Source of the DNA: Streptomyces diastatochromogenes
GTDB lineage: Bacteria; Actinomycetota; Actinomycetes; Streptomycetales; Streptomycetaceae
Direction: 5' to 3'
Length of the DNA stretch: 64,000 nt
Assembly (NCBI GenBank): GCA_001418405.1
Contig: LIQL01000244.1
Coordinates: 27,065-91,064, forward strand
The notes under the pieces are model-generated. The model was given only the letters and a program-made list of their open reading frames with translations, was not told the DNA's origin and searched no databases. Both the position numbers and the translations under genes were made by a program. Shown in pieces: positions 24,616 to 33,170 of this stretch; positions within the stretch are counted from its first letter, which is position 1; every line of letters starts with the position of its first letter.

Positions 24616-26361
24616 TCAGTAACGGCGGATGACCGGCAGGGTCACTCGGCTGGGATATTCCGCGCCGCGGTGGACCCGGTTGACCGCGACGGCCATCTCG
24701 GCAAGGTGCTCCTGCGCGATGACCTTGCCGGTGTTGGAATTACGGTCGTAGCGCGGGAAGTTACTGCTGGAGACCTCCACCATGATCTGGTGGCCCGGCA
24801 GGAAGACGTTGGCCGTGGCGATCAGATCGATCGCGATCTCGTACACCGTGTCCGGGGTGAGGGGCTCGGGCTCCGTGAGTGAGTTCCGGTAGCGCATGCG
24901 TTGAATCCCCTCGCACAAGATGATCGCGCGGCCGTCCGGATGCACGTCGACGAGCTTCGCCGTGAAATCCGTGTCGGGCGCCGAGGAGCTGACGAACAGC
25001 GTGGCCGTGACGGGTCCCGTGACCTCCAGGGACTCGTCCAGCACGTCGGAGACGAACACGAGCACATCGTCGCGATCGTGCACCGGCCGCTGGTCGGCAG
25101 GGCCGTCGTAGCCGCCCATGTTCATCATCGTGCCGCCCAGAGAGGGTACGGGCCGGCGAGGGTCGTAGAGGTAGGTGTCGACGAACTCGTCCGTCGGCTC
25201 GGCCGGCGAGAGTGCGCCCGCGCCGCCCGCGGTGTTGGCCGGCCCGGCGCCGCGCAGGTAGTAGGACGTGTACTCGGTGTCCGGCAACGGCCAGTCCGGC
25301 TCGTCGCGCCACTGATCGACGCCCATCACGAACAGGCGCACCGGTTCCCGGCCATCCAACGCGTCCGCCTGCCTCTTCAACCACCGGTCGAAGAAGGCGA
25401 TCTGCGGCTCGGTCAGCAGCGCGGCATCCGCGCTCGCCGTGATCCCGAAGCCGCGGTCGGGAAAGTATCCGAGGAACCCGCTGGCGTTGTGGCTCCACGG
25501 ACCGACGATCAACCGTTGGCCCGAGCGTGCCTGCTCCGATCCGGCGTGCGCCTTCATCTCGGTGTAGGCCCGCAGGGTCTCACCGATGAACACGTCGTAC
25601 CAGCCGCCGATGTGCAGCGCCGGCGTCGTGATCGACTCGACCGCGTCCAGCGCGGCAACCTGCTCCCAGGCTTCATCACGGCTGGCATGCCCGATCGCGA
25701 TGTCGGCGATCCACGGCAGGTACTTGCTGATCAGCGGGTGCTCGGCAACCGGGGTGTGCTCGGTCAGCAGCGTGCGGTCCGCCAAGGACGCGGCCAACTG
25801 CGGGATGTTCAACCCCGCGTCGCGTCCCTCAGCAACGGCGCGCCGGGCCTCGTTGAGGGACATCATCGTCGCCCAGGCGAGCGTCGTGTCCAGCGACATG
25901 GCGCCACCGGGGGAGTGCCACGGCGCCCGGTAGAGGTCGGCGGAGGTCACCGCGGGAGCGATCGCCTTGAGCGCGGGCACGCCGGTCGCGGCGGCCTGCC
26001 ACTGCACGAAGCCGAGGTAGGAAGGCCCCCACATGCCCACGTTGCCGTTGCACCATTCCTGAGCCGCCAGCCACGAAATCGTGTCGGCGCCGTCCGCCGC
26101 GTCGTGGACGTGGGGGACGAAGATCCCGTCCGAACCGAAGGTTCCCCGACAGTCCTGAAAGGCCACGGCATACCCGGCGCGCATCATCGCGAACAAGTTC
26201 GGTGAGGTGCCACCCAACTGCCCGATCGTCTCCTTGCTGTAGGGCGTACGCACCAGCAGCACCGGCACCGGCTCCGGTGTCATCGGCCGCCAGACGTTGG
26301 TCGACAGCTCGGTACCATCCGTCATCCGTACCGGAACGTCGAAAGCGACATCGAACCGCAT
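24616..26361 (-). CDS. CocE/NonD family hydrolase (X-Pro dipeptidyl-peptidase S15-like)
   Basis: 581 residues. The catalytic triad of the cocaine-esterase family can be read: S114 in MWGPSYLGFVQW, Asp in HIGGWYDVFIGE and His in IVGPWSHNASG; QDCRGTFGSDG contributes the oxyanion region. A C-terminal jelly-roll domain starts near EFVDTYLYDPRRPVPS and includes FLPGHQIMVEVSSSNFPRYDRN. No signal peptide is seen. Members cleave esters or acyl-amino compounds. AGGTGA precedes the ATG. TTGAGAC and ATGAGAC, 11 bases apart, lie just upstream and may be a regulatory repeat. Confidence 0.87.
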   Translation of the reverse strand: MRFDVAFDVPVRMTDGTELSTNVWRPMTPEPVPVLLVRTPYSKETIGQLGGTSPNLFAMMRAGYAVAFQDCRGTFGSDGIFVPHVHDAADGADTISWLAAQEWCNGNVGMWGPSYLGFVQWQAAATGVPALKAIAPAVTSADLYRAPWHSPGGAMSLDTTLAWATMMSLNEARRAVAEGRDAGLNIPQLAASLADRTLLTEHTPVAEHPLISKYLPWIADIAIGHASRDEAWEQVAALDAVESITTPALHIGGWYDVFIGETLRAYTEMKAHAGSEQARSGQRLIVGPWSHNASGFLGYFPDRGFGITASADAALLTEPQIAFFDRWLKRQADALDGREPVRLFVMGVDQWRDEPDWPLPDTEYTSYYLRGAGPANTAGGAGALSPAEPTDEFVDTYLYDPRRPVPSLGGTMMNMGGYDGPADQRPVHDRDDVLVFVSDVLDESLEVTGPVTATLFVSSSAPDTDFTAKLVDVHPDGRAIILCEGIQRMRYRNSLTEPEPLTPDTVYEIAIDLIATANVFLPGHQIMVEVSSSNFPRYDRNSNTGKVIAQEHLAEMAVAVNRVHRGAEYPSRVTLPVIRRY

Positions 26362-26609
26362 CGTTCACCTGCCTGTCTCATACCGTCTCAAGTATCCGGA
26401 CCCGTTGAGCAGGCAGGCTAGGCGAGAGCACCCTTGCCAGGTGGTGGGAATCTCCCGCCATTTGGCGAGCGACGAGTCGCGCGGGCGAAGCCAAGTGCCT
26501 TGCGTGAGGCGTGCCCTCGGCTGCCGGAGTGGGCACCGGAGCACGCACCCCTCGGCCTCCGGTCGCGCCGCATCAGCTGCGCCACGCGCGCGAGACCTCG
26601 GGCCCCTCG

Positions 26610-27034
26610 CATGGAGCAGTGCGCGCACCTCGACCAGCGCGACCCCGCCCAGCTCGGCCGCATACGGCAACTGGCAACCGAAGCCGACGTGTTCACCACC
26701 ACCTGGCGTCCGGACGTCAACGATCGGTTCGGCCTGACCCCCGCCGAGCTCGCGGCCGGGAGTGCGCACGGCATCGTGTACATGAGCGCCAACGCCTACG
26801 GCCACCAGGGCCCTTGGGCCCGCCGGCCAGGATTCGACCAGAACGGACAGGTCGCTTCCGGCTTCGCCGCACGCGAGGGGGCGCCGGGGCACGGACGGTC
26901 ACGTTCGACACGTCCTACGGCGCCGTCGCCAACCTCGCCCCGCCGTTGAACTTCTCCAACCTGCCTCTGCCGCGCGCTGAGCGACTCGTCCCCTACGGTG
27001 CGGATCCGGCGACCTGGAAGCCTCGAACCAGCTG
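26610..27034 (+). pseudogene. CaiB/BaiF-type CoA-transferase relic, truncated and frameshifted
   Basis: One frame (about 26610-26884) reads DPAQLGRIRQLATEADVF, GLTPAELAAGSAHGIVYMS and RRPGFDQNGQVASGFAAREG, a family III CoA-transferase mid-region. After an internal deletion near 26884 coding sense resumes in another frame as VTFDTSYGAVANLAPPLNFS and PRAERLVPYGADPATWKPR to a stop at 27034. The N-terminal third is missing. The last part includes the repeat shared with 12426-12468. It has no function as it stands. Bases 27035-27306 show nothing else. Confidence 0.65.
26951..26993 (+). repeat. dispersed repeat, CoA-transferase tail, copy 2
   Basis: Matches 12426-12468 at 40 of 43 bases and encodes FSNLPLPRAERLVP near the end of the CoA-transferase relic. 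Confidence 0.7.
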
Positions 27035-27306
27035 ACGGCATCGACGATGGAGCACCGTCGCCGACTTGTCGATCTTCCCGTCAGTCCTGGACCGCGGGGC
27101 GTACGACACGCTCGTCGACTGGGAACGCATCCTCTTCGTTCTGCACACTCCCGAGGCTGGTTCTTCCGGTGCAGCATGTTGGGTGTGGATCCAGGCGCGA
27201 CGGCGGTCGTGCGCTTTCCTGCCCCCTTGGGCCTGCCGCTCAAAACTGCCGAGCGTCGAGGCAGACGGACCTTGTCCGTAGGGCTCCCGTGGCGGCCGTT
27301 CGTGAT

Positions 27307-27663
27307 TCAGACCTGGTTGTTCCACATGCGGAACATGGTGCACGTGGCGTTCTGGTCGAAGGTCACGGTCCAGAGGTTGGCGAAGGTGCCCAGGTCCTTG
27401 TAGCGGCCGAGGCCTTCGATCGCGGCGGTGTCGCCGTTGAGGGTGAGGAGCGACCACTCGAATTCCCAACCGCCCTCCTGCCACGGTGTGCGACCGAGCC
27501 AGCCGTCGATGATCGCCTCGCGGCCGACCCAGGCGGTCTCGTAGGGCCATTCGTGGTACTCGGCCCGCGGGGTGAACAACGCGGCGATGTCCTTCTTGCT
27601 GTTGGTGGTCCAGGCCCGCACGTATCCTCCGACCCAGTCGCGCACCTGCTGTTCGGTCACCAT
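27307..27663 (-). CDS. NTF2-like/SnoaL-type protein
   Basis: 118 residues: VRDWVGGYVRAWTTNSKKDI, ALFTPRAEYHEWPYETAWVG, GLGRYKDLGTFANLWTVTFD and a C-terminal MFRMWNNQ. This is an NTF2-like fold, probably an isomerase/dehydratase-like or ligand-binding protein. It starts 34 bases after the SDR gene on the same strand and is probably co-transcribed with it, so it may act on the same metabolite. Aromatic residues line the expected pocket; no catalytic dyad can be assigned. Confidence 0.72.
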   Translation of the reverse strand: MVTEQQVRDWVGGYVRAWTTNSKKDIAALFTPRAEYHEWPYETAWVGREAIIDGWLGRTPWQEGGWEFEWSLLTLNGDTAAIEGLGRYKDLGTFANLWTVTFDQNATCTMFRMWNNQV

Positions 27664-27697
27664 CGGTGCTGCCTTCCGCGACGCATGTACGGGTCCT

Positions 27698-28441
27698 TCA
27701 GCCTTGGGCCGTGGGCCGGACGACGAGTTCGTTGACGTCCACGTCGGCTGGTTGGGTGATGGCGTAGTGGACAGCTTCGCCGATCGCGGCGGCGGGGATC
27801 GCGATGCCCATCTGTCCCTCCACCGCGCCCTTGACCGCACTGTCGCCGATGGACCCGGTCAGCTCGCTGCGGGTCAGGCCCGGGCTGATCACGGTGACCC
27901 GCAACTCCCGGCTCTCCTGGCGCAGTCCCTCCGACAGGGCGCGGACGGCGTGCTTGGTGGCGCTGTAGACGGCCGCGGTCGGGTCGACCCTCAGTCCGGA
28001 GACGGAGGAGACGTTCACGATGTGTCCGCTGCGCTGGGCCTGCATGAGCGGCAGGACGGCGGCGATGCCGTGCAGGACCCCGCGCAGGTTCACGTCGATC
28101 ATGCGGTTCCACTCGTCGACCCGCAGTGCGTCCAGACGCGACAACGGCATGACGCCGGCGTTGTTGACCAGGACGTCGACGCGTCCGTACCGGTCGTGGG
28201 CGGCTGCGACGAAGGACCGCACGCTGGTCGGGTCGGTCACGTCCAGGGCGTGCGGGACGGCGCTGCCCGCCCGGGCCCCGATGTCCTCGGCGAGGGCTGC
28301 GAGGCGGTCGGTGCGACGCGCCCCGAGAAACAGGTGGTGGCCCGCGGCGGCGAGCCGTCTGGCGGTGGCCTCGCCGATGCCGCTGCTGGCCCCGGTGATC
28401 AGGACCACCTTCGGAGCGACTGTGGGGGACGGGTGGGACAT
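27698..28441 (-). CDS. short-chain dehydrogenase/reductase
   Basis: 247 residues. Classical [23 protein letters not shown] (NAD(P) loop), NNAGVMPLS, catalytic Ser in VNVSSVSG and YSATKHAV, then [20 protein letters not shown] after beta-2 suggests NADP(H). The ATG at 28441 follows GAAGGGAAGAAC. It is the first gene of a two-gene unit with the NTF2-like protein and is divergent from an XRE-type regulator at 28584, its probable regulator. The substrate is unknown. Confidence 0.85.
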   Translation of the reverse strand: MSHPSPTVAPKVVLITGASSGIGEATARRLAAAGHHLFLGARRTDRLAALAEDIGARAGSAVPHALDVTDPTSVRSFVAAAHDRYGRVDVLVNNAGVMPLSRLDALRVDEWNRMIDVNLRGVLHGIAAVLPLMQAQRSGHIVNVSSVSGLRVDPTAAVYSATKHAVRALSEGLRQESRELRVTVISPGLTRSELTGSIGDSAVKGAVEGQMGIAIPAAAIGEAVHYAITQPADVDVNELVVRPTAQG

Positions 28442-28583
28442 GTTCTTCCCTTCGAGGTGTGAGGCGTCGACCGAGGCATGGTGCGTCGGCCGGTGCTGCC
28501 AGGATGCGGGCGATCGCGCGCAGGGGGCAGGACGGGTCTTCCTGGGTGCGGTGCTCCTAGGAACCGCCGCGTACGATCCAGGG

Positions 28584-29432
28584 GTGAGCGGCAACGAACT
28601 GGGGCAATTCCTGCTGGCGCGACGCTCCCGGCTCAGCCCGGCCGACGTGGGCCTGCCCCGGTCCCGGGGACGCCGGGTCAGCGGGCTGCGGCGCGAGGAG
28701 GTGGCCGTCCTGGCGGGGGTCAGCGCGGACTACTACGCCCGTCTGGAACAGGGTCGCGAGCGGCATCCCTCCGGTCAGGTCGTCGATGCCCTCGCGCGAG
28801 CCCTGCACTTGGACGCCGATGCCTGTTGGCACGCCTACCGCCTGGCCGGGTTGGTGCCGGCGCCCCGTACCTCGTCCGCGTGCGAGGACCAGGTCGCGCC
28901 GGAACTGCTGCGGCTGATGGACGCCTTCCCCGCGGCGGTGGCCTACGTGATCAACCGACGCCTGGACGTGCTCGCCTCGAACGCCTTGGCCGATGCCCTG
29001 CTCTCCCCGCTCGCGGACCCGCGCTGCATGGCCCGTTCCCTGTTCTGCGACCCCGCAGCCCGGGAGTTGTTCGCCGACTGGCACACAGTGGCCTGTGACA
29101 CCGTCGCCGCGCTGCGGCTGGCCCACGGCCACGAGCGGCACGACCCCCACATGTCGGCCCTGATCGATGGCCTGCGCGCGGAGAGCGAGGAGTTCGCGGC
29201 GCTGTGGAGCCGCCAGGACGTCGCCCGCCTGGGCAGCAAGACCAAGACCTTCCGCCATCCGCAAGCGGGCCTCCTGACCCTCGTCTACCAGACCTTCGAG
29301 GTACAGGACGCACCCGGCCAGTGCCTGTTGGTCGGCACCGCGGAGCCCGGAAGCCCTGACGCCCACCGCCTGGCCCTGCTCGACGCCCACGGCGCGGGGG
29401 GCGACCAAGGCGTCGTCGCGGGGCAGCGGTAG
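28584..29432 (+). CDS. XRE-type HTH regulator with MmyB-like ligand domain
   Basis: 282 residues. N-terminal [40 protein letters not shown] and [21 protein letters not shown]. The C-terminal two-thirds is the MmyB-like ligand-binding domain ([42 protein letters not shown]). Regulators of this type are commonly divergent from an SDR they control, as here. The GTG at 28584 has no clear ribosome site; TACGAT ends 6 bases before it, suggesting a leaderless mRNA. Confidence 0.85.
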   Translation: MSGNELGQFLLARRSRLSPADVGLPRSRGRRVSGLRREEVAVLAGVSADYYARLEQGRERHPSGQVVDALARALHLDADACWHAYRLAGLVPAPRTSSACEDQVAPELLRLMDAFPAAVAYVINRRLDVLASNALADALLSPLADPRCMARSLFCDPAARELFADWHTVACDTVAALRLAHGHERHDPHMSALIDGLRAESEEFAALWSRQDVARLGSKTKTFRHPQAGLLTLVYQTFEVQDAPGQCLLVGTAEPGSPDAHRLALLDAHGAGGDQGVVAGQR

Positions 29433-29461
29433 CGGCAACCGCAACGGAAATCCTCGGGGGC

Positions 29462-29496
29462 TTGCCGCGGGTAGTCGTAACCATTAGAGTTACGAC
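29462..29496 (+). promoter_or_regulatory. Rrf2 promoter with operator
   Basis: TTGCCG (29462-29467), 17 bases, TAGAGT (29485-29490). A perfect inverted repeat GTCGTAAC-N7-GTTACGAC (29474-29496) covers the spacer and -10, as expected for autorepression by the Rrf2 protein. Confidence 0.75.
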
Positions 29497-29518
29497 ATGG
29501 ATGGAGGTGAGGGGCTAC

Positions 29519-29950
29519 GTGAGCGCCAACAGTAGATTGACCGTCGCCGCACACGCCCTGACCTGGATCGGGCTGTATCAGCGCCGCGGCCACGAGGTCG
29601 CCACGTCCGAACAGATCGCGACGAGCGTCAACACCAACCCGGTGGTGGTCCGCCGCCTGCTGGGCCAACTGCGCAAGGCCGGCCTGGCCGACTCGCGCAG
29701 GGGTGCCGGTGCCGGCTGGACGCTGTCACGGGACCTCTCGGCGATCACCCTGCTCGACGTCTACGAGGCGGTGGAGTCAGGGCCGATCTTCGCCCTCCAT
29801 TCCGCCACGCCCGACCCCGAGTGCGTCGTCGGTCACGGCATCACGCCGGCGATGACCGCCGTCTACGAAGGGGTTGAGGCGACCCTCCGCAAGGAGTTGA
29901 CGAGAACCACCCTCGAAGACGTACTGCGCGACGTCCTGAAGGCCACCTAG
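29519..29950 (+). CDS. Rrf2-family transcriptional regulator
   Basis: 143 residues: [36 protein letters not shown] and [21 protein letters not shown] (HTH and wing), then the dimer helix [11 protein letters not shown]. Only one Cys ([10 protein letters not shown]) is present, so it lacks the three-Cys iron-sulfur ligand set of IscR and resembles the cluster-free YwnA/HypR-like branch. GGAGG lies 12 bases before the chosen GTG (29519); an ATG at 29501 is possible. Matching operators before this gene and before the SDR at 30050 indicate a two-gene regulon. Confidence 0.85.
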   Translation: MSANSRLTVAAHALTWIGLYQRRGHEVATSEQIATSVNTNPVVVRRLLGQLRKAGLADSRRGAGAGWTLSRDLSAITLLDVYEAVESGPIFALHSATPDPECVVGHGITPAMTAVYEGVEATLRKELTRTTLEDVLRDVLKAT

Positions 29951-30011
29951 TTCCGCTCATCACACCCTGTCGGCGCCGGGAACTCCCGTGCCGCTTCCTG
30001 CGCCCCAAAAT

Positions 30012-30030
30012 GTAACAAGAACAGTTACGT
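30012..30030 (+). promoter_or_regulatory. second Rrf2 operator, before the SDR gene
   Basis: GTAAC-N7-GTTACGT has the same half-sites and 7-base spacing as the operator at 29474-29496, and lies 20 bases before the SDR ATG. Confidence 0.65.
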
Positions 30031-30049
30031 CAAGGATTCGGAGAACGTC

Positions 30050-30796
30050 ATGGGACAGCTGGACAACAAGACCGCCCTCATCACCGGGGCCTCCACCGGC
30101 ATCGGCCTGGCCATGGCCCGCCGGTTCGCCGCCGAGGGGGCGACCGTCTACCTCACCGGCCGCCGCAAAGCCGAGCTGGAGGCCGCCGTCGAACAGGTCG
30201 GCGACCGAGCCATCGGCATCCGAAGCGACGTGTCGCAACTCGACGACCTCGACCGGCTCTTCACCGAGATCACCGAGCGCAGCGGTCAACTCGACATCGT
30301 CGTGGCCAACGCCGGCGTCGGCGACTTCGGCCCGCTCGGGGAGATCACTGAGGAATCGTACGACCGCACCACGGCAATCAACCTCAAGGGCACCGTCTTC
30401 ACCGTCCAAAAGGCGCTCCCGCTGCTGTCGGCCGGCGCTTCGGTGATCCTGCTCTCCTCCAGCGCGGCCCTGCGCGGCGCCCCGGGCCTCGGTGTCTACG
30501 CCGCCACCAAGGCCGCAATCCGCAGCCTCGCCCGCACCTGGGCCGCCGAACTCGCCGACCGCGGCATCCGCGTCAACGCCCTCACCCCCGGCCCCGTCAC
30601 CACCCCCGGCGCCGACGAACTGCGCGCCGCCTTCCCGCAAGACGGACAGGCCGCCGAGCCCGCCGCTCCAACCCCGCTCGGTCGAGCGGGGCGTCCCGAC
30701 GAGGTCGCCGCCACCGCCCTCTACCTCGCCGGAGACCAGAGTTCCTTCACCACCGGCGCGGAACTGTTCGTCGACGGCGGCGCCACCCAGCTCTAG
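30050..30796 (+). CDS. short-chain dehydrogenase/reductase
   Basis: 248 residues: TALITGASTGIGLAMARRFA, TGRRKAEL (NADP preference), VVANAGVGDFG, ILLSSSAALRGAPG, YAATKAAIRSLARTWAAELA with the catalytic Tyr and Lys, VNALTPGPVTTPG and FVDGGATQL at the end. GGAG lies 6 bases before the ATG. Transcription is probably repressed by the adjacent Rrf2 protein. Bases 30511-30587 have a degraded copy at 39072-39148. The 281 bases after the gene show nothing firm. Confidence 0.87.
   Translation: MGQLDNKTALITGASTGIGLAMARRFAAEGATVYLTGRRKAELEAAVEQVGDRAIGIRSDVSQLDDLDRLFTEITERSGQLDIVVANAGVGDFGPLGEITEESYDRTTAINLKGTVFTVQKALPLLSAGASVILLSSSAALRGAPGLGVYAATKAAIRSLARTWAAELADRGIRVNALTPGPVTTPGADELRAAFPQDGQAAEPAAPTPLGRAGRPDEVAATALYLAGDQSSFTTGAELFVDGGATQL
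30511..30587 (+). repeat. dispersed repeat, SDR segment, intact-gene copy
   Basis: 77 bases around the catalytic Lys helix match 39072-39148 at 72 positions. This copy is in frame within the SDR gene. Confidence 0.85.
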
Positions 30797-31077
30797 CCGG
30801 AGCACCGGACCGCATCCCTCACCGACCCCAGCACGATCGAGACCCACGCCGAACTGCTGCGCGACACCGCGGTCGCCGCCGACGGGGACCTGTTCGGTCC
30901 CTGGCGGCGGGGGCCGTGCAGCAAGTGACGGTTACGGGCTTCGCCGCGGTTGCACCAGGCCGATGACAGAACCCGAGAGGACCGCCGTTGCGCGCGGCCC
31001 TCGGAATCTGATCGCACTGTCGGGGTAGCGCCGAGGTAAGCCCAAAAGCCGCCAGTTCTTGATCTTGGTGGGTCTTT

Positions 31078-31986
31078 TCAGCTCCCGGCGTGAGCCCCGA
31101 GACCGTTGACGCGGTTCTCGTACTCGCGGCGGGCCTTGCGCTGGGCCGGGACCGCCGGGGTGCCGTCGAGGACCTGGCAGCGGTCGAGGAGTTGGCGATG
31201 AACCGCGGGTACGGCAGTGACGCGCAGGGTGTAGCCCTGGCCGCGCCGTACGGCCTGGCCCTCGTCGAGCGCGGCTCGCTCGGCGTTGTCCAGCTCGGCG
31301 GCGCGGAGGAAGTCGGCGACCTTGCCCGGCATGTCGAGGACGATCTGCGTTTCCGGGGCCGGGGCCCCTGGGTCGGCGGCCGTGTAGTCGGGCAGGAGGT
31401 CGGCGACGGCGGTACGGATGGCGCCGCGGCTGACCTGGTGGGCGCGGGCAAGGGCCGCGATGGACTGGCCGTCCAGGTACGCGGTGCGCACGTCGTCGGT
31501 CTTGTCGGCCGGGATGGCGGGGCGGCGCCCGCCTTTGTTGCCCTTGGCCTCGGCGGCCCGCAGCCCGTCGTAGGTCAGCTCTCGCTGGAGTTCGCCGGCG
31601 GCCGCGAGGGTCTGCACCATGAACTTCACGGTGGACAGCAGCTCTCCGGTGCGCGGGTGGCGGGCGGTGAGGTCCATCGCGGAGAACGCGCCGTCGTGGA
31701 TGCGCAGGGCGAGACGGTCACGGTGCAGGATGTCGAGGACGTCGAGAATATGGCCCGTGCCCCGTACGAGGCGGAACATCTCGGAGATGTGCACGGTGTC
31801 GCCAGGCCGCGCGTACGCGAGGAGGTCGCCGAACTTCGGGCGCTCCAGCGGGTGAAGGCGACTGGAGGTGCCGGGCTCTTCCTCGAAGACGACGGGGTCC
31901 TCGATCCCGGCCTCGTCCAGAACGAGGTTCTGGCGGTCGGTCGACTGCTGGTCGGTCGACGCCCGCTTGTAGACCAGATTGGCCAC
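31078..31986 (-). CDS. serine recombinase (resolvase/invertase family)
   Basis: 302 residues. The N-terminal catalytic domain has the nucleophilic Ser in YKRASTDQQSTDRQ and downstream blocks RPKFGDLLAYARPGDTVHIS, RLVRGTGHILDVLD and FMVQTLAAAGELQRE. An HTH follows (GQSIAALARAHQVSRGAIRT). About 100 extra C-terminal residues (QIVLDMPGKVADFL onward) go beyond a standard resolvase; I do not recognise them, though similar tails occur on actinomycete plasmid resolvases. I prefer the GTG at 31986 (VANLVYKRAS) after GAGGA; the frame is open to an ATG at 32028. No transposase or res-site array is adjacent. Confidence 0.8.
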   Translation of the reverse strand: MANLVYKRASTDQQSTDRQNLVLDEAGIEDPVVFEEEPGTSSRLHPLERPKFGDLLAYARPGDTVHISEMFRLVRGTGHILDVLDILHRDRLALRIHDGAFSAMDLTARHPRTGELLSTVKFMVQTLAAAGELQRELTYDGLRAAEAKGNKGGRRPAIPADKTDDVRTAYLDGQSIAALARAHQVSRGAIRTAVADLLPDYTAADPGAPAPETQIVLDMPGKVADFLRAAELDNAERAALDEGQAVRRGQGYTLRVTAVPAVHRQLLDRCQVLDGTPAVPAQRKARREYENRVNGLGAHAGS

Positions 31987-32299
31987 GCTGTCCTCGCTTC
32001 TGTCGGCGCATCGGACCTCACCTGTCATCTAACCCTGTCGTCAACCGCCATCGGATCTCATTGGACCTGAGCAGTCGTCAGGCCCAGGAATCACCGGGTT
32101 CATTGGACGCCCGCGGCGGCTGTCGTCATTCGATCGTTTGACGACAGGCAGCGGCTGCGTCAGACCAGTCAGGCAGGGGGACAGTCGAGGGCGGAGCTCC
32201 CGACCAGGTCCATCTACTCCTTCTTGCTAAGTACCGGTAGTCAGCGTTACGGTCTACCGGTACTCAGTAGCACTGAATACCTCGGGAAGGATGTGCCCC
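31987..32299. other. divergent intergenic region, 313 bp
   Basis: Lies between the recombinase and PadR genes. It contains the PadR operator cluster (32231-32280) at its right end; I see no gene in it. Confidence 0.5.
32231..32280. promoter_or_regulatory. PadR operator cluster
   Basis: GTACCGGTAG (32231-32240) and CTACCGGTAC (32254-32263) are inverted copies of a TACCGGTA palindrome. GTACTCAGT-AGC-ACTGAATAC (32260-32280) is a second inverted repeat with one mismatch, overlapping the right copy. Both precede the PadR start. Confidence 0.7.
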
Positions 32300-32629
32300 A
32301 TGGCCAAGCTGCTGACGGAGATGCTCAAGGGCACGCTGGACGGCCTCATCCTCGCGTCCCTGTCCGGCCGGCCCGCGTACGGCTACGAGATCACCGCACG
32401 GCTGCGGGAACAGGGCTTCTCCGACATCGCCGAAGGCACCATCTACGCGCTGCTCCTGCGGATGGAAAAGCGCGGCCTGGTCGACGTGGAGAAGGTGCCC
32501 TCCGAGAAGGGCCCGCCGCGCAAGGTGCACTCCCTGAACGCGCAGGGGCGGGAGTACCTCGAAGAGTTCTGGAGGACATGGAGCTTCCTCACAGAACGAC
32601 TGGAACAGCTCCGTGAAGGGGGAAAGTAA
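32300..32629 (+). CDS. PadR-family transcriptional regulator
   Basis: 109 residues: AKLLTEMLKGTLDGLILASL, YGYEITARLREQGFSDIAEG, TIYALLLRMEKRGLV and a wing with PPRKVHSLNAQGREYLEEFW. This is the PadR form that partners DUF1048 proteins. Starts at 32291 and 32300 are both in frame; 32300 fits family N-termini, with GGGAAGG 10 bases upstream. Two kinds of palindrome before it suggest autorepression. DUF1048 and serine hydrolase genes follow. Confidence 0.87.
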   Translation: MAKLLTEMLKGTLDGLILASLSGRPAYGYEITARLREQGFSDIAEGTIYALLLRMEKRGLVDVEKVPSEKGPPRKVHSLNAQGREYLEEFWRTWSFLTERLEQLREGGK

Positions 32630-32631
32630 CC

Positions 32632-33024
32632 ATGTCCGAGGTTGAAAAGAGCGGTTTCCTCTCGAAGGTGATCGGGCCCAAGAAGCGCTGGCGTGCGTAC
32701 AAGGCGCGCGTCAGGACGCTTCCCGCGAACCACCGGACCGCGGTCGAGGCGATCGAGAAGTACTTGATGCACTTCGTACCGATCGATGAAGACAGCAATG
32801 CGTCGATGTTCGAAGACCTCGCCGACCTGTTTGAGCAGGCTGCGGCGGATGGCACACCGATCCGCGAGATCGTCGGAGAGGACCCGGTGGAGTTCGCCGA
32901 GGCGTTCGCACAGAACTACTCCGAGGGCGGTTACGTGCCCGCCCGCGCACGGACCCAGCTGACCGACGACATCGAGCGTGCCGCCGCCGGTAACGAGGCC
33001 GGAACCGAGGACAAGACGGCCTGA
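32632..33024 (+). CDS. DUF1048 protein
   Basis: 130 residues, helical: PKKRWRAYKARVRTLPANHR, AIEKYLMHFVPIDEDSNASM, FEDLADLFEQAAADGTPIRE and EDPVEFAEAFAQNYSEGGYV. DUF1048 proteins are of unknown biochemical role and nearly always follow a PadR gene, where they may modulate the regulator or a linked exporter. It starts 2 bases after the PadR stop, so it is translationally coupled. The usual ABC transporter is absent; a serine hydrolase follows. Confidence 0.85.
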   Translation: MSEVEKSGFLSKVIGPKKRWRAYKARVRTLPANHRTAVEAIEKYLMHFVPIDEDSNASMFEDLADLFEQAAADGTPIREIVGEDPVEFAEAFAQNYSEGGYVPARARTQLTDDIERAAAGNEAGTEDKTA

Positions 33025-33170
33025 TCACGCCGCAGCACATCGCCCTCCAAGGGCCGAGCACCACTTTCATCGACCGCCTGCCCCGCACGGCCGCCGGCCA
33101 ACGACCGGCCGGCGGCCTCCCGCGCATGCCCGCGGCACCGTCGAGACCGACAAAGCGCGCAAGGAGATAC

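Noticed and set aside
24901..26205. A 434-codon plus-strand frame
   Set aside because: Antisense to the CocE-type hydrolase with its complete catalytic triad; no independent evidence.
30826..30930. Short coding-like segment after the SDR
   Set aside because: Reads STIETHAELLRDTAVAADGD in one frame but has no start, no stop context and no family I know.
32032..32230. A possible recombination site array for the serine recombinase
   Set aside because: No pair of inverted repeats with res-like spacing could be found by eye upstream of the recombinase.
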